64,000 nt of DNA from Elmis aenea (taxonomy: Eukaryota > Arthropoda > Insecta > Coleoptera > Elmidae). Positions within the stretch are counted from its first letter, which is position 1. The number at the start of each line of letters is the position of its first letter. The notes under the pieces were generated by a model that had not been told where the DNA came from, searched no databases, and saw only the letters and a program-made list of their open reading frames with translations. Positions 54,501 to 64,000 of this stretch are shown in pieces. The translations under genes and the position numbers were made by a program. The stretch covers positions 58,907,415-58,971,414 of the forward strand of contig OX393578.1 in the NCBI GenBank assembly GCA_947652605.1. The letters are read 5' to 3'.

Positions 54501-57500
54501 CGAAACAATTTTAATTATTGATTTGTATATCACAGGAACAGTTTATCCATCGCCTCTTTACATGAATACAATTGTTTTGCATATGTCTTTCAATGAGCTG
54601 GTTTTAATTTTTAATAATTTCCTAAAAATACCGTGCTTTAGTTAATACATATGTTCCTTGAGCGACTATTTCTAAACAATTTTAATTATTGATTTGTATA
54701 TCACAGGAACAATTTATCCATCGTTTCTTTACATAAATACAATTGTTTTGCATATGTCTTTCAATGAGCTGGTTTTAATTTTTAATAATTTCCTAAAAAT
54801 ACCGTGCTTTAGTTAATACATATGTTCCTTGAGCGACTATTTCTAAACAATTTTAATTATTGATTTGTATATCACAGGAACAGTTTATTCATCGCCTCTT
54901 TACGTGAATACAATTGTTTTGCATAGGTCTTTCAATGAGCTGGTTTTAATTTTCAATAATTTCCTAAAAATACCGTGCTTTAGTTAATACATATGTTCCT
55001 TGAGCGACTATTTCGAAACAATTTTAATTATTGATTTGTATATCACAGGAACAGTTTATCCATCGCCTCTTTACATGAATACAATTGTTTTGCATATATG
55101 TCTTTCAATGAGCTGGTTTTAATTTTTAATAATTTCCTAAAAATACCGTGCTTTAGTTAATACATATGTTCCTTGAGCGACTATTTCTAAACAATTTTAA
55201 TTATTGATTTGTATATCACAGGAACAGTTTATCCATCGCCTTTTTACATGAATACAATTGTTTTGCATATGTCTTTCAATGAGCTGGTTTTAATTTTTAA
55301 TAATATCCTAAAAATACCGTGCTTTAGTTAATACATATGTTCCTTGAGCGACTATTTCTGAACAATTTTAATTATTGATTTGTATATCACAGGAACAGTT
55401 TATCCATCGCCTCTTTACATGAATACAATGGTTTTGCATATGTCTTTCAAAGAGCTGGTTTTAATTTTTAATAATTTCCTAAAAATACCGTGCTTTAGTT
55501 AATACATATGTTCCTTGAGCGACTATTTCTAAACAATTTTAAATATTGATTTGTATATCACAGGAACAGTTTATCCATCGCCTCTTTACGTGAATACAAT
55601 TGTTTTGCATATGTCTTTCAATGAGCTGGTTTTAATTTTTAATAATTTCCTAAAAATACCGTGCTTTAGTTAATACATATGTTGCTTGAGCGACTATTTC
55701 GAAACAATTTTAATTATTGATTTGTATATCACAGAAACAGTTTATCCATCGCCTCTTTACATGAATACAATTGTTTTGCATATGTCTTTCAATGAGCTGG
55801 TTTTAATTTTTAATAATTTCCTAAAAATACCGTGCTTTAGTTAATACATATGTTCCTTGAGCGACTATTTCGAAACAATTTTAATTATTGATTTGTATAT
55901 CACAGGAACAGTTTATCCATCGCCTCTTTACATGAATACAATTGTTTTGCATATGTCTTTCAATGAGCTGGTTTTAATTTTTAATAATTTCCTAAAAATA
56001 CCGTGCTTTAGTTAATACATATGTTCCTTGAGCGACTATTTCTGAACAATTTTAATTATTGATTTGTATATCACAGAAACCGTTTATCCATCGCCTCTTT
56101 ACATGAATACAATTGTTTTGCATATGTCTTTCAATGAGCTGGTTTTAATTTTTAATAATTTCCTAAAAATACCGTGCTTTAGTTAATACATATGTTCCTT
56201 GAGCGACTATTTCTAAACAATTTTAATTATTGATTTGTATATCACAGGAACAATTTATCCATCGTTTCTTTACATGAATACAATTGTTTTGCATATGTCT
56301 TTCAATGAGCTGGTTTTAATTTTTAATAATTTCCTAAAAATACCGTGCTTTAGTTAATACATATGTTCCTTGAGCGACTATTTCTAAACAATTTTAAATA
56401 TTGATTTGTATATCACAGGAACAGTTTATCCATCGCCTCTTTACGTGAATACAATTGTTTTGCATATGTCTTTCAATGAGCTGGTTTTAATTTTTAATAA
56501 TTTCCTAAAAATACCGTGCTTTAGTTAATACATATGTTCCTTGAGCGACTATTTCTGAACAATTTTAATTATTGATTTGTATATCACAGAAACCGTTTAT
56601 CCATCGCCTCTTTACATGAATACAATTGTTTTGCATATGTCTTTCAAAGAGCTGGTCTTCATTTTTAATAATTTCCTAAAAATACCGTGCTTTAGTTAAT
56701 ACATATGTTCCTTGAGCGACTATTTCAAAACAATTTCAATTATTGATTTGTATATCACAGGAACAGTTTATCCATCGCCTCTTTACATGAATACAATTGT
56801 TTTGCATATGTCTTTCAATGAGCTGGTTTTAATTTTTAATAATTTCCTAAAAATACCGTGCTTTAGTTAATACATATGTTCCTTGAGCGACTATTTCGAA
56901 ACAATTTTAATTATTGATTTGTATATCACAGGAACAGTTTATCCATCGCCTCTTTACATGAATACAATTGTTTTGCATATGTCTTTCAATGAGCTGGTTT
57001 TAATTTTTAATAATTTCCTAAATATACCGTGCTTTAGTTAATACATATGTTCCTTGAGCGACTATTTCGAAACAATTTTAATTATTGATTTGTATATCAC
57101 AGGAACAGTTTATCCATCGCCTCTTTACATGAATACAATTGTTTTGCATATGTCTTTCAATGAGCTGGTTTTAATTTTTAATAATTTCCTAAAAATACCG
57201 TGCTTTAGTTAATACATATGTTCCTTGAGCGACTATTTCTAAACAATTTTAATTATTGATTTGTATATCACAGGAACAATTTATCCATCGTTTCTTTACA
57301 TAAATACAATTGTTTTGCATATGTCTTTCAATGAGCTGGTTTTAATTTTTAATAATTTCCTAAAAATACCGTGCTTTAGTTAATACATATGTTCCTTGAG
57401 CGACTATTTCTAAACAATTTTAATTATTGATTTGTATATCACAGGAACAGTTTATTCATCGCCTCTTTACGTGAATACAATTGTTTTGCATAGGTCTTTC

Positions 57501-60500
57501 AATGAGCTGGTTTTAATTTTCAATAATTTCCTAAAAATACCGTGCTTTAGTTAATACATATGTTCCTTGAGCGACTATTTCGAAACAATTTTAATTATTG
57601 ATTTGTATATCACAGGAACAGTTTATCCATCGCCTCTTTACATGAATACAATTGTTTTGCATATATGTCTTTCAATGAGCTGGTTTTAATTTTTAATAAT
57701 TTCCTAAAAATACCGTGCTTTAGTTAATACATACGTTCCTTGAGCGACTATTTCTAAACAATTTTAATTATTGATTTGTATATCACAGGAACAGTTTATC
57801 CATCGCCTCTTTACATGAATACAATTGTTTTGCATATGTCTTTCAATGAGCTGGTTTTAATTTTTAATAATTTCCTAAAAATACCGTGCTTTAGTTAATA
57901 CATATGTTCCTTGAGCGACTATTTCTAAACAATTTTAATTATTGATTTGTATATCACAGGAACAATTTATCCATCGTTTCTTTACATGAATACAATTGTT
58001 TTGCATATGTCTTTCAATGAGCTGGTTTTAATTTTTAATAATTTCCTAAAAATACCGTGCTTTAGTTAATACATATGTTCCTTGAGCGACTATTTCTAAA
58101 CAATTTTAAATATTGATTTGTATATCACAGGAACAGTTTATCCATCGCCTCTTTACGTGAATACAATTGTTTTGCATATGTCTTTCAATGAGCTGGTTTT
58201 AATTTTTAATAATTTCCTAAAAATACCGTGCTTTAGTTAATACATATGTTGCTTGAGCGACTATTTCGAAACAATTTTAATTATTGATTTGTATATCACA
58301 GAAACAGTTTATCCATCGCCTCTTTACATGAATACAATTGTTTTGCATATGTCTTTCAATGAGCTGGTTTTAATTTTTAATAATTTCCTAAAAATACCGT
58401 GCTTTAGTTAATACATATGTTCCTTGAGCGACTATTTCGAAACAATTTTAATTATTGATTTGTATATCACAGGAACAGTTTATCCATCGCCTCTTTACAT
58501 GAATACAATTGTTTTGCATATGTCTTTCAATGAGCTGGTTTTAATTTTTAATAATTTCCTAAAAATACCGTGCTTTAGTTAATACATATGTTCCTTGAGC
58601 GACTATTTCTGAACAATTTTAATTATTGATTTGTATATCACAGAAACCGTTTATCCATCGCCTCTTTACATGAATACAATTGTTTTGCATATGTCTTTCA
58701 ATGAGCTGGTTTTAATTTTTAATAATTTCCTAAAAATACCGTGCTTTAGTTAATACATATGTTCCTTGAGCGACTATTTCTAAACAATTTTAATTATTGA
58801 TTTGTATATCACAGGAACAATTTATCCATCGTTTCTTTACATGAATACAATTGTTTTGCATATGTCTTTCAATGAGCTGGTTTTAATTTTTAATAATTTC
58901 CTAAAAATACCGTGCTTTAGTTAATACATATGTTCCTTGAGCGACTATTTCTAAACAATTTTAAATATTGATTTGTATATCACAGGAACAGTTTATCCAT
59001 CGCCTCTTTACGTGAATACAATTGTTTTGCATATGTCTTTCAATGAGCTGGTTTTAATTTTTAATAATTTCCTAAAAATACCGTGCTTTAGTTAATACAT
59101 ATGTTCCTTGAGCGACTATTTCTGAACAATTTTAATTATTGATTTGTATATCACAGAAACCGTTTATCCATCGCCTCTTTACATGAATACAATTGTTTTG
59201 CATATGTCTTTCAAAGAGCTGGTCTTCATTTTTAATAATTTCCTAAAAATACCGTGCTTTAGTTAATACATATGTTCCTTGAGCGACTATTTCAAAACAA
59301 TTTCAATTATTGATTTGTATATCACAGGAACAGTTTATCCATCGCCTCTTTACATGAATACAATTGTTTTGCATATGTCTTTCAATGAGCTGGTTTTAAT
59401 TTTTAATAATTTCCTAAAAATACCGTGCTTTAGTTAATACATATGTTCCTTGAGCGACTATTTCGAAACAATTTTAATTATTGATTTGTATATCACAGGA
59501 ACAGTTTATCCATCGCCTCTTTACATGAATACAATTGTTTTGCATATGTCTTTCAATGAGCTGGTTTTAATTTTTAATAATTTCCTAAATATACCGTGCT
59601 TTAGTTAATACATATGTTCCTTGAGCGACTATTTCGAAACAATTTTAATTATTGATTTGTATATCACAGGAACAGTTTATCCATCGCCTCTTTACATGAA
59701 TACAATTGTTTTGCATATGTCTTTCAATGAGCTGGTTTTAATTTTTAATAATTTCCTAAAAATACCGTGCTTTAGTTAATACATATGTTCCTTGAGCGAC
59801 TATTTCTAAACAATTTTAATTATTGATTTGTATATCACAGGAACAATTTATCCATCGTTTCTTTACATAAATACAATTGTTTTGCATATGTCTTTCAATG
59901 AGCTGGTTTTAATTTTTAATAATTTCCTAAAAATACCGTGCTTTAGTTAATACATATGTTCCTTGAGCGACTATTTCTAAACAATTTTAATTATTGATTT
60001 GTATATCACAGGAACAGTTTATTCATCGCCTCTTTACGTGAATACAATTGTTTTGCATAGGTCTTTCAATGAGCTGGTTTTAATTTTCAATAATTTCCTA
60101 AAAATACCGTGCTTTAGTTAATACATATGTTCCTTGAGCGACTATTTCGAAACAATTTTAATTATTGATTTGTATATCACAGGAACAGTTTATCCATCGC
60201 CTCTTTACATGAATACAATTGTTTTGCATATATGTCTTTCAATGAGCTGGTTTTAATTTTTAATAATTTCCTAAAAATACCGTGCTTTAGTTAATACATA
60301 TGTTCCTTGAGCGACTATTTCTAAACAATTTTAATTATTGATTTGTATATCACAGGAACAGTTTATCCATCGCCTTTTTACATGAATACAATTGTTTTGC
60401 ATATGTCTTTCAATGAGCTGGTTTTAATTTTTAATAATATCCTAAAAATACCGTGCTTTAGTTAATACATATGTTCCTTGAGCGACTATTTCTGAACAAT

Positions 60501-60640
60501 TTTAATTATTGATTTGTATATCACAGGAACAGTTTATCCATCGCCTCTTTACATGAATACAATGGTTTTGCATATGTCTTTCAAAGAGCTGGTTTTAATT
60601 TTTAATAATTTCCTAAAAATACCGTGCTTTAGTTAATACA
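51591..60640. repeat. 15-monomer higher-order repeat (2,567 bp), about 3.5 copies
   Basis: The marker 'tcaaaacaatttc' occurs at 51591, 54158, 56725 and 59292, each 2,567 bp apart. The marker 'gcttgag' within 'atgttgcttgag' occurs at 53117, 55684 and 58251, and 'gcatatatgtc' at 52525, 55092, 57659 and 60226, all with the same spacing. The unit is 15 x 171 plus one 2-bp insertion. Other unit landmarks in order are 'cctaaatatacc', 'tttacataaat', 'cataggtc' with 'tttcaataattt', 'atatatg', 'aaatattg', 'cagaaaccg' and 'ggtcttcat'. After about 60640 the fourth copy turns into the sequence of the 14.7-kb repeat. This is the clearest regular HOR in the window. Confidence 0.92.
52700..60600. repeat. 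Alternating two-monomer cassette: 30-monomer (5,134 bp) super-repeat
   Basis: The two monomers after the 'atatatg' monomer differ between successive 15-mer copies in an alternating way. Copies starting at 51591 and 56725 have a plain 'cgcctc' monomer then an 'aacaatttatcc' with 'cgtttcttt' monomer. Copies starting at 54158 and 59292 have 'cgccttttt' with 'aatatccta', then 'caatggttttg' with 'caaagagctgg'. The real period here is therefore two 15-mers (5,134 bp). Only two periods are visible and the last is cut, so it could also be two chance exchanges. Confidence 0.72.
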
Positions 60641-62770
60641 TATGTTCCTTGAGCGACTATTTTGAAACAATTTTAATTATTGATTTGTATATCACAGGAA
60701 CAATTTATCCATCGTTTCTTTACATGAATACAATTGTTTTGCATATGTCTTTCAATGAGCTGGTTTTAAGTTTTAATAATTTTCTAAAAATACCGTGCTT
60801 TAGTTAATACATATGTTCCTTGAGCAACTATTTCTAAACAATTTTAATTATTGATTTGTATATCACAGGAACAGTTTATCCATCGCCTCTTTACGTGAAT
60901 ACAATTGTTTTGCATATGTCTTTCAATAAGCTGGTTTTAATTTTTAATAATTTCCTAAAAATACCGTGCTTTAGTTAATACATATGTTCCTTGAGCGACT
61001 ATTTCGAAACAATTTTAATTATTAATTTGTATATCACAGGAACAGTTTATCCATCGCCTCTTTACATGAATACAATTGTTTTGCATATATGTCTTTCAAT
61101 GAGCTGGTTTTAATTTTTAATAATTTCCTAAAAATACCGTGCTTTAGTTAATACATATGTTCCTTGAGCGACTATTTCTAAACAATTTTAATTATTGATT
61201 TGTATATCACAGGAACAGTTTATCCATCGCCTCTTTACATGATTACAATTGTTTTGCATATGTCTTTCAATGAGCTGGTTTTAATTTTTAATAATATCCT
61301 AAAAATACCGTGCTTTAGTTAATACATATGTTCCTTGAGCGACTATTTCTGAACAATTTTAATTATTGATTTGTATATCACAGGAACAGTTTATCCATCG
61401 CCTCTTTACATGAATACAATTGTTTTGCATATGTCTTTCAAAGAGCTGGTTTTAATTTTTAATAATTTCCTAAAAATACCGTGCTTTAGTTAATACATAT
61501 GTTCCTTGAGCGACTATTTCGAAACAATTTTAATTATTGATTTGTATATCACAGGAACAGTTTATCCATCGCCTCTTTACATGAATACAATTGTTTTGCA
61601 TATGTCTTTCAATGAGCTGGTTTTAATTTTTAATAATTTCCTAAATATACCGTGCTTTAGTTAATACATATGTTCCTTGAGCGACTATTTCGAAACAATT
61701 TTAATTATTGATTTGTATATCACAGGAACAGTTTATCCATCACCTCTTTACATGAATACAATTGTTTTGCATATGTCTTTCAATGAGCTGGTTTTAATTT
61801 TTAATAATTTCCTAAAAATACCGTGCTTTAGTTAATACATTTATGTTCCTTGAGCGACTATTTCTAAACAATTTTAATTATTGATTTGTATATCACAGGA
61901 ACAGTTTATCCATCGGCTCTTTACATGAATACAATTGTTTTGCATATGTCTTTCAATGAGCTGGTTTTAATTTTTAATAATTTTCTAAAAATACCGTGCT
62001 TTAGTTAATACATATGTTCCTTGAGCGACTATTTCTAAACAATTTTAATTATTGATTTGTATATCACAGGAACAGTTTATCCATCGCCTCTTTACGTGAA
62101 TACAATTGTTTTGCATATGTCTTTCAATGAGCTGGTTTTAATTTTTAATAATTTCCTAAAAATACCGTGCTTTAGTTAATACATATGTTCCTTGAGCGAC
62201 TATTTCTAAACAATTTTAATTATTGATTTGTATATCACAGGAACAGTTTATCCATCGCCTCTTTACATGAATACAATTGTTTTGCATATGTCTTTCAATG
62301 AGCTGGTTTTAATTTTTAATAATTTCCTAAAAATACCGTGCTTTAGTTAATACATATGTTCCTTGAGCGACTATTTCGAAACAATTTTAATTATTGATTT
62401 GTATATCACAGGAACAGTTTATCCATCGCCTCTTTACATGAATACAATTCTTTTGCATATGTCTTTCAATGAGCTGGTTTTAATTTTTAATAATTTCCTA
62501 AATATACCGTGCTTTAGTTAATACATATGTTCCTTGAGCGACTATTTCGAAACAATTTTAATTATTGATTTGTATATCACAGGAACAGTTTATCCATCGC
62601 CTCTTTACATGAATACAATTGTTTTGCATATGTCTTTCAATGAGCTGGTTTTAATTTTTAATAATTTCCTAAAAATACCGTGCTTTAGTTAATACATATG
62701 TTCCTTGAGCGACTATTTCTAAACAATTTTAATTATTGATTTGTATATCACAGGAACAATTTATCCATCG
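60430..62770. repeat. Segment duplicated 14,720 bp away, right copy
   Basis: Right copy of the segment at 45710-48050, with the markers 'tggttttaag' (60761), 'gattacaatt' (61241), 'tacatttatgttcc' (61841), 'ccatcggctc' and 'caattctttt' (62445). Private differences include 'caatggttttg' near 60561, 'ctattttgaaac' near 60659 and 'attttctaaa' near 61982. Its left end joins the fourth copy of the 15-mer HOR without a break in monomer phase. Confidence 0.87.
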
Positions 62771-63810
62771 TTTCTTTACATAAATACAATTGTTTTGCAT
62801 ATGTCTTTCAATGAGCTGGTTTTAATTTTTAATAATTTCCTAAAAATACCGTGCTTTAGTTAATACATATGTTCCTTGAGCGACTATTTCTAAACAATTT
62901 TAATTATTGATTTGTATATCACAGGAACAGTTTATTCATCGCCTCTTTACGTGAATAAAATTGTTTTGCATAGGTCTTTCAATGAGCTGGTTTTAATTTT
63001 TAATAATTTCCTAAAAATACCGTGCTTTAGTTAATACATATGTTCCTTGAGCGACTATTTCGAAACAATTTTAATTATTGATTTGTATATCACAGGAACA
63101 GTTTATCCATCGCCTCTTTACATGAATACAATTCTTTTGCATATGTCTTTCAATGAGCTGGTTTTAATTTTTAATAATTTCCTAAATATACCGTGCTTTA
63201 GTTAATACATATGTTCCTTGAGCGACTATTTCGAAACAACTTTAATTATTGATTTGTATATCACAGGAACAGTTTATCCATCGCCTCTTTACATGAATAC
63301 AATTGTTTTGCATATGTCTTTCAATGAGCTGGTTTTAATTTTTAATAATTTCCTAAAAATACCGTGCTTTAGTTAATACATATGTTCCTTGAGCGACTAT
63401 TTCTAAACAATTTTAATTATTGATTTGTATATCACAGGAACAATTTATCCATCGTTTCTTTACATAAATACAATTGTTTTGCATATGTCTTTCAATGAGC
63501 TGGTTTTAATTTTTAATAATTTCCTAAAAATACCGTGCTTTAGTTAATACATATGTTCCTTGAGCGACTATTTCTAAACAATTTTAATTATTGATTTGTA
63601 TATCACAGGAACAGTTTATTCATCGCCTCTTTACGTGAATAAAATTGTTTTGCATAGGTCTTTCAATGAGCTGGTTTTAATTTTTAATAATTTCCTAAAA
63701 ATACCGTGCTTTAGTTAATACATATGTTCCTTGAGCGACTATTTCGAAACAATTTTAATTATTGATTTGTATATCACAGGAACAGTTTATCCATCGCCTC
63801 TTTACATGAA
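62315..63810. repeat. Recent 4-monomer (684 bp) tandem duplication
   Basis: Two adjacent copies of a four-monomer block, about 62315-62998 and 62999-63682, with the match continuing a little into the next monomers. The markers 'caattctttt' (62445 and 63129) and 'gtgaataaaattg' with 'cataggtc' (62951 and 63635) are each exactly 684 bp apart, or 4 x 171. 'gtgaataaaa' is not seen elsewhere in the window, so this duplication is among the youngest events. A difference is 'caactttaatt' near 63238 in the second copy only. Confidence 0.85.
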
Positions 63811-64000
63811 TACAATTGTTTTGCATATATGTCTTTCAATGAGCTGGTTTTAATTTTTAATAATTTCCTAAAAATACCGTGCTTTAGTTAATACATATGT
63901 TCCTTGAGCGACTATTTCTAAACAATTTTAATTATTGATTTGTATATCACAGGAACAGTTTATCCATCGCCTTTTTACATGAATACAATTGTTTTGCATA

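Larger units (their letters stand above)
1..64000. repeat. 171-bp AT-rich satellite DNA array
   Basis: The window is a continuous head-to-tail array of one 171-bp monomer, all copies in the same orientation. Successive 'cacagg' landmarks at 5782, 5953 and 6124 are exactly 171 bp apart, and the same spacing holds elsewhere apart from a few 167-173 bp length variants. The monomer can be phased from 'tatatcacagg'. It is about 29% G+C, with A/T tracts around monomer positions 78-105 and 153-170 and CpGs in 'catcgcc', 'accgtgc', 'gagcgac' and, in many copies, 'ttcgaaac'. Every reading frame of the monomer contains stops, so no long ORF exists although 171 is divisible by 3. Known biology: arrays of this size and homogeneity are typical of centromeric or pericentromeric heterochromatin in eukaryotes. 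That location is inferred here, not shown. There is no unique sequence and no recognisable transposon. Confidence 0.97.
5782..64000. repeat. Satellite subfamily B subarray (about 340 monomers)
   Basis: From the gap to the window end all monomers carry B states: 'ggaacagtttatcc' (or 'gaaacag'), 'cgcctcttt', 'gaatacaattg', 'tttttaataattt', 'aaaaataccgtgc', 'tttagttaatacatatg', 'gcgactatttcgaaac', 'caatttt' and 'ttgatttg'. Common sub-variants are 'cgtttcttt' with 'aacaattta', 'tacgtgaat', 'cagaaaccg', 'caaagagctgg', 'ttttaatgag', 'tttcgcat', 'gcagatg', and 'ctaaac' or 'ctgaac' in place of 'cgaaac'. The first complete monomer starts at 5948. The order of these sub-variants is not random and defines the higher-order repeats listed separately. 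Confidence 0.94.

Noticed and set aside
1..64000. Primate alpha satellite (also 171 bp)
   Set aside because: Only the unit length agrees. The monomer does not resemble alpha satellite as I know it and has no complete CENP-B box.
1..64000. CRISPR array
   Set aside because: Repeats are contiguous at 171 bp with no unique spacers, and no cas genes are present.
5948..64000. Full CENP-B box
   Set aside because: TTCG and the central A fit, but the CGGG part is 'tttt' in monomers with this motif.
1..64000. Repetitive protein gene (171 is a multiple of 3, so a 57-residue repeat could in principle be coded)
   Set aside because: Stops recur in every frame of the monomer on both strands and no long ORF exists outside the N gap.
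1..64000. tRNA-, 5S- or SINE-derived repeat
   Set aside because: No A/B box pair, cloverleaf or 5S-like sequence was recognised in the AT-rich monomer.

Overview
The whole 64 kb window is one tandemly repeated, AT-rich (about 29% G+C) satellite DNA array with a basic unit of 171 bp. I find no supportable protein-coding gene, RNA gene, transposable element, CRISPR array or unique-sequence island. About 373 head-to-tail monomers lie in one orientation, interrupted only by a 200-N assembly gap. This is the expected content of a eukaryotic centromeric, pericentromeric or other constitutive-heterochromatin block. The sequence alone does not identify the species. The unit length equals that of primate alpha satellite, but I see no resemblance to it. 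The round 200-N gap is typical of a long-read, Hi-C-scaffolded assembly.

Layout. Positions 1-5581 hold about 33 monomers of subfamily A. Positions 5582-5781 are Ns. Positions 5782-64000 hold about 340 monomers of subfamily B. Reading each monomer from its 'tatatcacagg' start, A and B differ at about 14 of 171 positions (about 8%). All consistent differences lie outside monomer positions 45-87. Three A monomer junctions (651-712, 2530-2591, 2701-2762) mix A and B states.

Higher-order structure. Rare variants (2-bp insertions, 1-4 bp deletions, private substitutions) recur at fixed long distances, so the array is built of nested higher-order repeats (HORs) of changing size. In A there are a 12-monomer (2,050 bp) and a 26-monomer (4,444 bp) spacing. 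In B, from left to right: 24-mer (4,106 bp) and 33-mer (5,645 bp) repeats at 5.8-14.3 kb; two adjacent 25-mers (4,277 bp) at 16.2-24.75 kb; a 14-mer (2,394 bp) at 24.3-27.5 kb; two adjacent 39-mers (6,670 bp) at 27.6-41.0 kb containing a nested 12-mer (2,052 bp); a 19-mer (3,250 bp) at 40.5-46.9 kb; a 15-mer HOR (2,567 bp) at 51.6-60.6 kb whose copies alternate between two versions; and a recent 4-mer duplication (684 bp) at the right edge. A segment at 45.7-48.05 kb recurs at 60.4-62.8 kb, bracketing the 15-mer HOR.

Nothing here encodes cooperating genes. The interest lies in array evolution: subfamily replacement, segmental amplification by unequal exchange or similar, and acquisition in subfamily B of three perfect 8-bp palindromes per monomer that A lacks. 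Repeat boundaries are read by eye and are good to roughly one monomer; stated offsets were counted from matching rare variants.
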